DNA of 64,000 nt from JAICXG01 sp963801255 (GTDB lineage Bacteria; Verrucomicrobiota; Verrucomicrobiia; Chthoniobacterales; UBA10450): contig CAWDEC010000012.1 in NCBI GenBank assembly GCA_963801255.1, positions 558,001-622,000 on the forward strand, written 5' to 3'. Numbering within the stretch: the first letter of the stretch is position 1; each line of letters begins with the position of its first letter. This document shows, piece after piece, positions 38,403 to 47,133 of this stretch. The notes beneath the pieces were generated by a model. The model did no database searches. It was not told the origin of the DNA and saw nothing but the letters and a program-made list of their open reading frames with translations. A program made the position numbers and the translations under genes.

Positions 38403-39117
38403 AAAATATCCTTTGCTCCCAGTCGCCCTATGCGACGGGACTCAGAGGGTCGGGACAAAGCCCGTGGAAGATGCCCTTCAAGTCCATTTAAGCAGCCAAC
38501 GCTGTGCCACGCGGCTAAGAATTTCCGATCGCGGACGAGAATTCCGGAGAGTGGTCCGTGCAGGCCTCGGGTGAACTTGGCCGCAGTTTGCGGTCGGAGC
38601 ATCCTCGACCGAGCCGAGTTCCGAGTCACGCACCAGCCTAATTGCTCATCCAGGTGACCGCCACTCTTCTTTTCCGAGAGAATTCCGAGCGGCTCAGGAA
38701 AAGGCCTCTCCGGAAAGTTGGCGACGGCTATTCACAGAAATAAAGTCTTTGATTCGTTAGGAACTTTTCCGAAACACTTTGGGCTTACACCAGTACCCAA
38801 CCTGCGCGGAATGCGTGCCCATGAAACCTATACTCAAAGTAGTTAGTCTGACTGTCCTTGCGACCTTAACCGCTGGTACGGTTATCGCACAAAGCTAAGA
38901 GTCGCTGCCGGCCGCGGTGGAAAGATCATTCCGCTGTTTTCTATTCGCCAAAAGCTTGCATGTCGGATCTCGTTAGTCAGAGCTAATCGAATGTTCGGAG
39001 AAGACTTTTCGCGGATCGTTACCCGATGCACTAACTTTTTCCCTTACTTAAGTCAGGCAAAACCCAAGCCAACACCGAACAAGTTAGACCGCGACCAGCA
39101 CGCCTCACCCGATTCAC
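38403..39117. other. 715-nt stretch without a recognised gene except one 25-codon ORF
   Basis: This stretch lies between the divergent start of the TIM-barrel protein and the end of kamA. The frames that stay open here have no family-like sequence. It contains one near-copy of the dispersed motif (TCGTTAGGA at about 38755) and the leader-only ORF listed separately. No tRNA-like cloverleaf, clear terminator or direct repeat was seen. Confidence 0.6.
38821..38898 (+). CDS. 25-residue leader-peptide-only ORF
   Basis: ATG at 38821 to TAA at 38898. The translation starts MKPILKVV, continues through a hydrophobic core rich in Leu, Ala and Thr, and ends TVIAQS. That is a complete Sec signal peptide with an Ala-x-Ala-like cleavage end, followed by a stop almost at once. 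It resembles the signal peptide of the Thr-rich protein at 52996 (MKP..., ending AQE). It may be the remnant of a secreted-protein gene broken by an early stop, or a real small membrane peptide. No clear Shine-Dalgarno sequence was identified. Confidence 0.35.
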   Translation: MKPILKVVSLTVLATLTAGTVIAQS

Positions 39118-40326
39118 CTATGAGTATAAATACTCGTCATGATATTCGCGTTGCGGGGCGAACTGCACATTTGGATCGGCGCCGGTTTCAGGGTACTCAA
39201 AGATTTTTCCTTCGTAGTTGCGAATGACGATTTTCTCCTGGTCATGGTAAAGGACGTACCCGGGATTGATCGGAACCTTGCCGCCGCCGCCGGGAGCGTC
39301 GATGACAAATTGCGGCACCGCGTAGCCGGTCGTATGACCGCGCAATCCTTCAATGATTTCGATTCCTTTCGCAACCGAGGCGCGAAGATGTGAAGAGCCG
39401 TTGATCAAGTCACATTGGTAAACGTAATAAGGACGCACCCGGCAGATCAGGAGTTTGTGCACAAGTGTCCTCATAGTTTCCAGATCGTCGTTCACTCCCG
39501 CAAGCAGAACACTTTGGTTGCCTAACGGAATGCCGTGGTTGGCCAGTCGCTCCAACCCGGCCCGCACTTCCGTTGTTAATTCACGCGGGTGGTTCACGTG
39601 AATACTCATCCAAAGCGGATGGTATTTCTGCAGCATGGCACACAACTCCGAGGTGATGCGTTGCGGAAGGAAAATCGGCACTCGGGTTCCGATCCGGAGG
39701 AATTCGATGTGCGGTATGGCCCGCAGACGACTGAGGATTTTCTCCAGTCTCGTGTCGCTAAAAAGAAGGGCGTCGCCACCTGACAAAAGCACATCGCGGA
39801 CTTCCGTGTGCTCTTCGAGATACTTGAAGGCGGCCTCAAATTCCGTGTGCAATTCCTGTTCGCCAACCCCGCTCACAACTCGACTTCGCGTGCAGTAACG
39901 GCAATAACTTGCGCAACGATCGGTTACCAAGAAAAGGACACGGTCGGGATAGCGATGGACTAAACCCGGCACTGGCATGTGCGAGTCTTCCCCGCAGGGA
40001 TCAGCCATGTCGTACTGCGAAGACCAGGTTTCTTCGATGCGCGGAATCACCTGACGCCGGATCGGACATTCAGGATTATCGCGCTCAATCAGGTTGAAGA
40101 AGTGTGGTGTGATGGCAAGCGCGAGCTTGTCACCCGAAAGCAGCACGCCGGCGCGTTCCTCGTTCGAGAGAATGAGGTGTTCCTCCAGTTGGGCGAGCGT
40201 CGTGACCCGGTTTTTGAGCTGCCATTTCCAGTCATTCCAGAGTTCGGGCGCGACATGGGGGAAATAACCAGGCGCGTGAGAGACGAACTCTTTTCCGTCT
40301 TTTTTGCCGTCGGCAAGAATAAGCAT
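39118..40326 (-). CDS. kamA: KamA-family radical SAM aminomutase (lysine 2,3-aminomutase-like)
   Basis: 402 residues. Radical SAM cluster CASYCRYC (C-x3-C-x2-C, about residues 133-140) followed by TRSRVV. The pyridoxal phosphate lysine region is DAPGGGGKVPI near the C-terminus. DVLLSGGDALLFSD and LWMSIHVNHPREL are family-typical. The enzyme moves the alpha-amino group of lysine to the beta position using SAM and PLP. It could instead be the EpmB branch, which makes beta-lysine for elongation factor P. The length (402) suits KamA, while EpmB is shorter; no efp or epmA gene is in the window to decide. Confidence 0.88.
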   Translation of the reverse strand: MLILADGKKDGKEFVSHAPGYFPHVAPELWNDWKWQLKNRVTTLAQLEEHLILSNEERAGVLLSGDKLALAITPHFFNLIERDNPECPIRRQVIPRIEETWSSQYDMADPCGEDSHMPVPGLVHRYPDRVLFLVTDRCASYCRYCTRSRVVSGVGEQELHTEFEAAFKYLEEHTEVRDVLLSGGDALLFSDTRLEKILSRLRAIPHIEFLRIGTRVPIFLPQRITSELCAMLQKYHPLWMSIHVNHPRELTTEVRAGLERLANHGIPLGNQSVLLAGVNDDLETMRTLVHKLLICRVRPYYVYQCDLINGSSHLRASVAKGIEIIEGLRGHTTGYAVPQFVIDAPGGGGKVPINPGYVLYHDQEKIVIRNYEGKIFEYPETGADPNVQFAPQREYHDEYLYS

Positions 40327-40556
40327 TTTAAATGTGCAAAAAAATTAAGGGCGCTAAATTTCGTGTCAATGGAGGCACCTTCGGGTGCGCAGAAGTGCGT
40401 CGGGTGCCCGCTGGTTGCGCCAGGTCTTGATGGACGCCACACCCAGAAAATCGCAGCTCAGGAACAAAGTGCGCGGCCCGTCCTGACCTTGCCGCTCGCA
40501 TGCTTCCCGCTACTGTTTGAACGCCCCATCGCGGACTCTGTCGAAATCGCCAACCT

Positions 40557-42038
40557 ATGCGTCGTCTTTTTTGCTGCCTCTTACTTGCCATCTTTGCTGG
40601 CTCTTTATCGCTGGAAGCGCAAGGCACAGCGGAGCCTGCCGCAGCAACGCCGCAAAGTACGCCGACGGTCGCGCCTGAGGCAGCCGCAAGTGGGAAAGAC
40701 GTCGTGCACCAGCTCAACAACGCTTTTGCGCGGGTCTTTGAAACCGTGGCCCCCAGCGTCGTGATCATTGAAGTGAGCAAGAAGCCCGACAGTAGCGACA
40801 GTTCCCTCGACGACCTTTTCTTTCAGGCACCAGACGATCCGCACCATAATCGGCCGCTCGAACCCGTGCAGAGCGAAGGGTCCGGCTTCATCGTTAGGCC
40901 GGACGGCTACATTTTCACCAATTATCACGTCGTGGAAGGCGCCGACACTGTGGAAATAAAACTCAAGGATGGTCGAGAATACCCTGGTAAAATCATTGGC
41001 ACTGACGAGAAAACCGACATTGCGGTCGTGAAAGTGGATGCGACAAATTTGCCGATCGTGCAGCTGGCAAACAGCGACGACGTGCGGGTTGGACAATTCG
41101 CCTTCGCCATCGGCGCTCCGTTCAAGCTCGACTATACATTTACCTATGGCGTAATCAGCGGAAAGGGTCGCAATAAGCTGCTTGAGACCGGTGGCTACAA
41201 CATCGCGGATTACCTGCAGACGGACACCTCGATCAATCCGGGCAACAGCGGCGGACCACTTTGCGACATCGACGGCAAAGTGGTCGGGATGAACACACTC
41301 ATCAATGGCCTCAATCGGGGCCTCGGTTTCGCCATCCCAAGCAACCTCGTCAATGAGATCGGCACCCAGCTTATCGCCGGGCAAAAAATTGTCAGGCCAT
41401 GGCTCGGCATCCGCATCGAAACTCTGGGCGACAATCCTTCCCTGCGGGATCTGTTCAAAGGAATCGACAAGGGCGTGGTCGTGCGCACGATCGAAGCCGA
41501 CGCGCCGGCCTACAAAAGTGAGTTGCGACCCTTCGATGTGATCACCTCGATCGACGGCCAGACGGTTACGAGCGACACCCAGTTGCAACACCAGATTTTG
41601 AAAAAGAAGGTCGGTGAAAATGTCGAGTTGGGAGTTTGGCGCAAGGGTCAAACCATGAAGATCGCGGTAATGACGGGCGAATTGCCTAACGACATTGGCC
41701 GGGTAGCCGCTGTAGAGCCGGCGCCGCACAACGAACCACGACAGGAAGATCTGCAGAAACTTGGTCTCCAGGTGCAGGACTTGACCAAAGAGGTTGCAAC
41801 CCGGCTCAAGCTGGACGTGCAGCAGGGTGTGATTGTAACCGACGTGGCGGAGAACAGCATCGCCGCCGGGCAGGACATCGCGCGCCAGGACGTCATCACC
41901 GAAGTGGACGGTCATGCGGTGACGAGCGTCGCCAGTTTCCGCGCTGCCTTGGCGAAGGCCGATCCTGTGAAGGGCATTCTGCTTTACCTCGATCGCAAGG
42001 GTAGCCGCACTTTCGCGGTCCTGCGCGCCGGACAATAG
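40557..42038 (+). CDS. htrA: Periplasmic serine protease of the HtrA/DegP family, two PDZ domains
   Basis: 493 residues with a signal peptide (CCLLLAIFAGSLSLEAQG). Catalytic triad: His in FTNYHVVEGA, Asp in KTDIAVVKV and Ser in TSINPGNSGGPL. Two PDZ regions follow: GVVVRTIEADAPAYKSELRPFDVITSIDGQ and GVIVTDVAENSIAAGQDIARQDVITEVDGHAV. It degrades or refolds misfolded envelope proteins. The NAGPA-domain gene follows after 24 nt, possibly cotranscribed. A long open frame on the other strand (40605-42317) is a codon-bias shadow. Motif copies lie at 40891 and 41684. Confidence 0.95.
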   Translation: MRRLFCCLLLAIFAGSLSLEAQGTAEPAAATPQSTPTVAPEAAASGKDVVHQLNNAFARVFETVAPSVVIIEVSKKPDSSDSSLDDLFFQAPDDPHHNRPLEPVQSEGSGFIVRPDGYIFTNYHVVEGADTVEIKLKDGREYPGKIIGTDEKTDIAVVKVDATNLPIVQLANSDDVRVGQFAFAIGAPFKLDYTFTYGVISGKGRNKLLETGGYNIADYLQTDTSINPGNSGGPLCDIDGKVVGMNTLINGLNRGLGFAIPSNLVNEIGTQLIAGQKIVRPWLGIRIETLGDNPSLRDLFKGIDKGVVVRTIEADAPAYKSELRPFDVITSIDGQTVTSDTQLQHQILKKKVGENVELGVWRKGQTMKIAVMTGELPNDIGRVAAVEPAPHNEPRQEDLQKLGLQVQDLTKEVATRLKLDVQQGVIVTDVAENSIAAGQDIARQDVITEVDGHAVTSVASFRAALAKADPVKGILLYLDRKGSRTFAVLRAGQ

Positions 42039-42062
42039 CGTCTGCTCTCGAGTCCAGAACAT

Positions 42063-42848
42063 ATGAAGCTGCCTTGCGCGCTGGTTGTTCTTTGCTGCGC
42101 CTTCGCGACGGTTGGTCGCGCGGAGTGGCAGGTGATCTCTTCCGTAGAAGATTCCTCGCCTAACGAATTGGTAAAGCAGCGGACAACGGAGCTGCTCAAT
42201 CCGGCAACGCATGACCAGGCAACGCTGCAGGAGATCGTTTTCGCCACCAACAAGGCGACCCTGGAGGTGATCGATCAAGGAAACGCTCCGCAGGCCGACC
42301 TGGCTGAAACGATGCAACGCATGAACGCGCTGGCCGGAGTGAACGGTGGTTATTTCGATCCTGCGGATGCGCCGGTTGGATTGCTCGTAAGCGGCGGTCG
42401 CACGATCTCACCTTTGCGAAAAGCGAAGTTGCTCACCGGTGTGCTCTTTGCCAGCAGGTCAAAAGTTGACATCGTTAGGCAAACGCGCTTCACCATGAGC
42501 GACCGAGTGCGCACAGCTGTGCAATGCGGTCCCCTGCTTGTCGACCGCAAGACGCCGGTGCCGGGTTTGAACGACACGCGCGCCGCCCGCCGGACCTTCG
42601 CCGCGGTGGATGACAAAGGTCACGCTTTACTAGGCGTTTCCTCCGCGATTTCGCTCGCACAATTGAGCCAAATTCTTTGCCTGACGACTGCCGCGGGCGA
42701 ATTCAAAGTGGTGCGTGCGCTCAATCTGGATGGCGGATCTTCGAGTGCCTTTTGGTTCGCAGGCAAAGAACGAACCATCTCGAACCCCGAGAGCAAAACC
42801 GTTCGCGATTTCATAGCCGTCGTTCCCGCGTCGCGCTCTGCACCTTGA
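42063..42848 (+). CDS. Secreted phosphodiester glycosidase (NAGPA/DUF2233 domain)
   Basis: 261 residues, signal peptide LPCALVVLCCAFATVGRA. Domain landmarks are AGVNGGYFDPADAPVGLLVSGG, AVQCGPLLVD and ALNLDGGSSSAFWFAG. The family includes the eukaryotic uncovering enzyme NAGPA, and bacterial members are thought to cleave phosphodiester-linked sugars, for example in cell-wall or teichoic-acid-like polymers. The substrate is unknown here. Two motif copies lie inside (42158 and 42472). Confidence 0.87.
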   Translation: MKLPCALVVLCCAFATVGRAEWQVISSVEDSSPNELVKQRTTELLNPATHDQATLQEIVFATNKATLEVIDQGNAPQADLAETMQRMNALAGVNGGYFDPADAPVGLLVSGGRTISPLRKAKLLTGVLFASRSKVDIVRQTRFTMSDRVRTAVQCGPLLVDRKTPVPGLNDTRAARRTFAAVDDKGHALLGVSSAISLAQLSQILCLTTAAGEFKVVRALNLDGGSSSAFWFAGKERTISNPESKTVRDFIAVVPASRSAP

Positions 42849-42903
42849 CGAAATTAGAGGCGGCTTGACGACCGCAGAACCCGCGCGAAGAATTGCCGCG
42901 CTC

Positions 42904-43674
42904 ATGCGCACCTTCGGTTGCTTCCTCGTCAACGGCACGCCGCATTACGGGGAAGTTCGCGAGGACAACGTGCATCTTCTGACACGACCTTTCTGGCTCG
43001 GACTGGATTTCAATGGCGAAGTCAGATCGTTAGGCGAATTGAGAATCGCCGTCCCGGTCGCGCCGAGCAAAGTGATCGCGGTAGGACTCAACTACAGCGA
43101 ACACATTAAGGAAATGCAGCGGAGCGAGATCGGATCACCGCTGATTTGGTTAAAAGCTCCCAGCTCCCTCCTTGCCCACGAAGGCACGATCGAGATTGCT
43201 TTTCCCGAACACAAGACCGATTTCGAAACCGAGCTGGCCATTGTGATCGGTGCCACGGCCAAGAATGTTTCCGCAGAACGGGCGCACAATTTTATCTTCG
43301 GTTACACCGTTGGTCTGGACGTCAGCGATCGCGATTTGCAGAAAGCCGAAAAACAATTTTCGCGCTGCAAATCCTTTGATACCTACACGCCGGTTGGCCC
43401 CTTCGTTCATTCCGAGGTCGAGCCAAACGATCTTGAAATTTCACTGCGGCAAAACGACGAAATCAAGCAACGAGCGCGTACCAGTCAGATGATTTATTCC
43501 GTGGCTGAAATCGTTGCTTTTGCCAGCCAGTCGCTCACCCTGCTCCCGGGGGACCTGATCCTGACCGGCACGCCTTCCGGTGTGGGAGCGATTCACTCCG
43601 GTGACGAATTACGCGCCCAAATTGGCGACTGGCCGCCGCTGCGCAATCGAGTAACAAATGCAACGCGCGATTAA
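42904..43674 (+). CDS. Fumarylacetoacetate hydrolase (FAH) family protein
   Basis: 256 residues from the ATG at 42904; a longer frame reaches 42865 but does not extend the fold. Metal-binding and family motifs: AVGLNYSEHIKEM, DFETELAIVIG, GYTVGLDVSDRDLQ, CKSFDTYTPVGPF and PGDLILTGTPSGVG. Members hydrolyse or decarboxylate beta-diketo acids (fumarylpyruvate, acylpyruvate, oxaloacetate) with a divalent metal. The exact substrate cannot be read. The motif copy at 43027 encodes part of SLGELR. Confidence 0.9.
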   Translation: MRTFGCFLVNGTPHYGEVREDNVHLLTRPFWLGLDFNGEVRSLGELRIAVPVAPSKVIAVGLNYSEHIKEMQRSEIGSPLIWLKAPSSLLAHEGTIEIAFPEHKTDFETELAIVIGATAKNVSAERAHNFIFGYTVGLDVSDRDLQKAEKQFSRCKSFDTYTPVGPFVHSEVEPNDLEISLRQNDEIKQRARTSQMIYSVAEIVAFASQSLTLLPGDLILTGTPSGVGAIHSGDELRAQIGDWPPLRNRVTNATRD

Positions 43675-43876
43675 AAAAATCTTGCCAGCACGCGATTTAC
43701 TACGCTTTGCTCTACATCCCACTGTAAAAGTTAATTCGAATCCTAATTGACTCCTGTATGAAGCGTAGCGGCCTAGACGGAAAAAGTTTTGCTCGACGCG
43801 CTTGCATCTGCTTTGGGATAAAGAGGACCATTTCAACACTGCCGCAATTTCTCGGTCGATCGAACAACCTGCCTAT

Positions 43877-44890
43877 ATGAAAAAAACGCTAATCGTTAGT
43901 CTGTGCACCGTCACCCTCGCACTCACCGCCTTCGGCCAGAGTCCGGCTGCGTCGCCGGCTAATCCGCCGCCGGCCGACACGGCAGCTTCGCCTGCCATGA
44001 ATCCGCCGCCTGAAACGACTGGTGCAACTGCTCCTGCTCCAGGAGCCGCGACTGCGCCGGCAGCCTCTACCGCGCCCGGCACCTCGCCTGCCACCGGCAT
44101 GTCGCCCGCGATGGATGTTTCACCCGCTGCGCCGGGTGCGACCGCGGCCGCTCCGGGAGCCACTGCTGCGGCGACAGCCGCGACGGCTGCTTCACCCGCC
44201 GCGGGGCCCGGGTCGGCTACTGAACCTGCTCCTAAAGCCAAGAATTTCTTCATCGATAACTTTCAAAAAGGCGGCCCAATCATGTGGCCGATTCTCATTG
44301 TCTCGATCGTCGCTCTTACCGTGGTCATCGAACGCTGTTTCTGGTGGGGCGCCCGCTGGTTTCGACGGGATCCGAAGCGCGTCGAGAAAGTTTTTACCGC
44401 GATCGAAACCGGCGACGTGAACGAGGCGTCCAAACTGGCGCGCGGATCGCGCGATCCAGTTCTGCGCATGCTCTGGAACGGCTTGAACCATCAGCACGCT
44501 TCACTGCAGGGAGCCCTTCAGGTGGCCGCTGGTATCGAGATCAAACGCGCCGGCCGTTTCCTCGTCGTCATGGATACGCTGGTCACACTCGCACCTTTGC
44601 TCGGATTGTTAGGCACGATCACCGGTCTGATTCGTTCCTTCAGCTTCCTCGGGAATGAAGAACTGGCTGTGCAGGCGGTCACGGGCGGTATTGCGGAGGC
44701 GCTTATTGCTACGGCCTGCGGTCTTGGCATCGCCATCTTTGCGCTGATTCCGTTTAACTTTTTTACCTCGCGCGTGTCTAACTTAGAGTTCGAATTGCAA
44801 ACCGCTGCGACGAATCTGGAAGTCATGTTGGAAGCCAATGCCAAAGCCAAGCGCGAGGCCGAAATGACATCGACTCTGCCGCGGCCGTAA
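43877..44890 (+). CDS. exbB: ExbB/TolQ/MotA-family proton-channel protein with signal peptide and Ala/Pro-rich extension
   Basis: 337 residues from the ATG at 43877, which opens a signal peptide (TLIVSLCTVTLALTAFG). About 95 residues of Ala, Pro, Thr and Gly-rich sequence follow, and then the ExbB core: first membrane segment in MWPILIVSIVALTVVIERCFWWG, and the later pair in MDTLVTLAPLLGLLGTITGLI and EALIATACGLGIAIFALIPFNFF. It uses the proton gradient with ExbD to energise TonB. The extended N-terminus, probably periplasmic, is not found in E. coli ExbB but occurs in relatives. It is first in an operon ExbB-ExbD-TonB-ExbD (gaps 21, 10 and 12 nt). Confidence 0.92.
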   Translation: MKKTLIVSLCTVTLALTAFGQSPAASPANPPPADTAASPAMNPPPETTGATAPAPGAATAPAASTAPGTSPATGMSPAMDVSPAAPGATAAAPGATAAATAATAASPAAGPGSATEPAPKAKNFFIDNFQKGGPIMWPILIVSIVALTVVIERCFWWGARWFRRDPKRVEKVFTAIETGDVNEASKLARGSRDPVLRMLWNGLNHQHASLQGALQVAAGIEIKRAGRFLVVMDTLVTLAPLLGLLGTITGLIRSFSFLGNEELAVQAVTGGIAEALIATACGLGIAIFALIPFNFFTSRVSNLEFELQTAATNLEVMLEANAKAKREAEMTSTLPRP

Positions 44891-44911
44891 ACCAAACGGA
44901 CACTAAAAGTC

Positions 44912-45352
44912 ATGGAATTCACCTCGCCCATTCCGCACAAGAAAGCGCGGATTGAGATCATCCCCTTGATCGACATCATGTTCTTCCTTTTGGCGAGTTT
45001 CATGATGGTGAGCCTGAGCCAGGTCCACCTGAAGGGCATGAAGGTGAACCTGCCGACCGGGGTAAGCGGGCAAACGCAAAACAAGCGTGAGTACGTCAGC
45101 CTTTCAGTCGATAAGGATGGACAGATCTATTTCGACAAGACACCAATGGAGCCCGATCAGGTTTACAAGGCATTGAGCGAGATTCATCAAACGAGCCCCG
45201 GCGCCAAAATTTTCATTCGCGGCGACCGGGACACGTATCATGGCGATGTCATTCGGCTCATTGAACAGGTGCGCTCCTCGGGCTTCTACAAGATCGCCTT
45301 CGAGATTAAGAGTCCGTCGATTTCCAGTAGTATCGCAAAGCAACAACAGTAA
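44912..45352 (+). CDS. exbD: ExbD/TolR biopolymer transport protein
   Basis: 146 residues. One membrane segment with the functional Asp: IEIIPLIDIMFFLLASFMMV, then SLSQVHLKGMKVNLP and a periplasmic domain. It forms the proton path of the ExbB complex. It lies 21 nt after exbB. A second, similar ExbD follows the TonB gene. Confidence 0.94.
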   Translation: MEFTSPIPHKKARIEIIPLIDIMFFLLASFMMVSLSQVHLKGMKVNLPTGVSGQTQNKREYVSLSVDKDGQIYFDKTPMEPDQVYKALSEIHQTSPGAKIFIRGDRDTYHGDVIRLIEQVRSSGFYKIAFEIKSPSISSSIAKQQQ

Positions 45353-45362
45353 TTAACGCGCG

Positions 45363-46001
45363 ATGGCTAAACCTCTTTACTATAAGCCGCAGCCGAAATG
45401 GCAGATCTGGGCCGCGCTCGCCGGGGCATTGGCAATTGAGTTCGCCGCGATCGGTGTAGCGAGTCTGCACAAGGAAGAAGAGATCCCAGTCGATCCAGGG
45501 TTTACCAGCCAGCAACCCGTCGACGCAGTCATTACGGAGCTTCCACCGGAACCCACTCCACCACCGGAAGAAGAGCCGCCGCCACCACCACCGCCGCCTG
45601 ACGAACCGAGCGAGTTTGTAATTGAGGAGCCAACGCCACCGCCGAGACCCAAGGACGCTCCTCCGCCAAAACCCAAGGCCAGAGTCGCGGCTTCGCGGCC
45701 CGCAGGACCCGCTCCCTCCGGACCAGTGAGTTTCATCTCGGCCAAGGCCAACCTCACGAGTGCACCGCGCCCAGCCTATCCGTATGAAGCGCGTCGCAGC
45801 CGGCAGACTGGTAGCGGCAAGTTTCTGCTTCACTTTGATGCCTCCGGCGCCGTGACGGATGTCGACGTCGTAACAAGCACGGGAAGTCCAATCCTGGATC
45901 AAACCTCATCTTCAACCTTCCGACGGTGGCATTGCAAGCCCGGCACTTATACCAAGGTTTACGTGCCCATCACCTACACCCTCGAGGGAGCGCAACTTTA
46001 G
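45363..46001 (+). CDS. tonB: TonB family protein
   Basis: 212 residues. N-terminal membrane anchor (WQIWAALAGALAIEFAAIGVASL), a Glu/Pro-rich spacer (EEEPPPPPPPPDEP and PPPRPKDAPPPKPK), and a C-terminal TonB fold (PAYPYEARRSRQTGSGKFLLHFDASG, VDVVTSTGSPILDQ). It spans the periplasm and transmits energy to outer-membrane receptors; no receptor is in the window. A GCCTAACGA motif begins at the last base of its stop codon (46001). Confidence 0.92.
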   Translation: MAKPLYYKPQPKWQIWAALAGALAIEFAAIGVASLHKEEEIPVDPGFTSQQPVDAVITELPPEPTPPPEEEPPPPPPPPDEPSEFVIEEPTPPPRPKDAPPPKPKARVAASRPAGPAPSGPVSFISAKANLTSAPRPAYPYEARRSRQTGSGKFLLHFDASGAVTDVDVVTSTGSPILDQTSSSTFRRWHCKPGTYTKVYVPITYTLEGAQL

Positions 46002-46013
46002 CCTAACGAATTC

Positions 46014-46445
46014 ATGAAAGTCGCATCGCCGCTGCCGCACAAGCATGCTCGGATTGAGATCATCCCATTGATCGACATTATGTTTTTCCTGCTCGCGAGT
46101 TTCATGATGGTGAGCTTGAGCCAGGTCCACATGAAAGGGATCCGTGTCAATTTGCCTTCCTCTAAGGCGGTCGCCCAGCCCACCCCGCCACCGACCAAGA
46201 AGGACTATACCGCCTTGCGGGTCGATGGAGACGGCCTCGTTCACTTTGACCAGGAAGTCGTGACGGATGGCGACGTCATGCCGCGCCTGATGCAGATGCA
46301 CAAGGCGAATCCGAACGTCAAAGTCTTCATCAGCGGCGACAAAGAAGCGTTGCACGGTGACGTGATTAAGCTGCTCGACCGCGTGCGTTCCGCTGGTATC
46401 GACAAGGTCGGCTACGAGATCAAAGTCAAAGCCGGACCGAAGTAG
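46014..46445 (+). CDS. exbD: Second ExbD/TolR protein of the operon
   Basis: 143 residues. Its N-terminal third is nearly the same as the first ExbD (PHKHARIEIIPLIDIMFF, then SLSQVHMKGIRVNLP), with a diverged periplasmic half (GDVMPRLMQMHKANPNVKVFISGDKEALHGDV). The pair probably arose by duplication; two ExbD types in one ExbB complex would be heteromeric. It ends the operon 24 nt before the convergent rdgB. Confidence 0.93.
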   Translation: MKVASPLPHKHARIEIIPLIDIMFFLLASFMMVSLSQVHMKGIRVNLPSSKAVAQPTPPPTKKDYTALRVDGDGLVHFDQEVVTDGDVMPRLMQMHKANPNVKVFISGDKEALHGDVIKLLDRVRSAGIDKVGYEIKVKAGPK

Positions 46446-46469
46446 CTCTCAGGGCGGAGATCCCGCGCC

Positions 46470-47072
46470 TCACCCGGCTAACGGATAAGCTTCAAGAAAG
46501 GCACGGAGCCGCGCGACCGCAATACCACGGTGGCTGAGGGAGTTTTTCTGCGTCGCGGAAAGTTGCGCAAACGTCCGGCTTAATTCCATAGGCAGAAAGA
46601 TTGCGTCGTAGCCGAAGCCGCCGGTGCCCATTTCTTGCCGAGCGATACTCCCCTCCACCACACCTTCAAATGTCGCAATCATTTTGCCTGATATGGCAAG
46701 GACTAGCACGCAGCGGAAGCGAGCCTGGCGCGATACGCTCGGCGGCAGCGTGGACAACGCACGCAACAGCTTGGCTCGATTCGCAACGTCGGTCACGCCT
46801 GCGCCGGCGTAACGCGCAGATCGGACTCCCGGCTCCCCGCCTAACGAATCCACCTCAAGTCCCGAGTCGTCGGCAACAATCAGTCCGGGAATTTTCTCAG
46901 AAACGGCGCCCGCCTTAAGTCGCGCGTTCTCTTCGAAGCTTGCCCCCGTTTCCATCACCTCGTCGATTTCTGGATGAAGAGACAGATCGCTGATCGTAAA
47001 GCCCGGTCCGAGCATCTGGCGAAATTCGCGTGTCTTGTGCGCGTTGCGAGTCGCCAGAAGTAACTGCCTCAT
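46470..47072 (-). CDS. rdgB: Non-canonical purine NTP pyrophosphatase (RdgB/HAM1)
   Basis: 200 residues from the ATG at 47072; the frame is open to 47135 but the family starts MRQLLLATRNAHKTREF. Motifs: TRNAHKTREF (substrate loop), GLIVADDSGLEVDSLGGEPGVRSARYAG, and TGGFGYDAIF. It removes ITP, XTP and dITP by hydrolysis to the monophosphate, protecting DNA from deaminated purines. It stands divergent from leuS, with 61 nt between start codons. A motif copy is at 46839. Confidence 0.94.
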   Translation of the reverse strand: MRQLLLATRNAHKTREFRQMLGPGFTISDLSLHPEIDEVMETGASFEENARLKAGAVSEKIPGLIVADDSGLEVDSLGGEPGVRSARYAGAGVTDVANRAKLLRALSTLPPSVSRQARFRCVLVLAISGKMIATFEGVVEGSIARQEMGTGGFGYDAIFLPMELSRTFAQLSATQKNSLSHRGIAVARLRAFLEAYPLAG

Positions 47073-47133
47073 GCTCGACGGTATTTGAAAATCACTTTCT
47101 TTCCTGCGTTCCTGTGTTCCTGATTCTTCCTGC

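Noticed and set aside
38403..39117. A tRNA or regulatory RNA gene in the gap
   Set aside because: No cloverleaf-like stems, T-loop sequence or strong hairpins were found by eye.
40605..42317. A 570-codon open frame on the minus strand
   Set aside because: It lies opposite the well-supported HtrA gene and the start of the NAGPA gene; the translation has no family-like sequence and follows from GC-rich codon bias.
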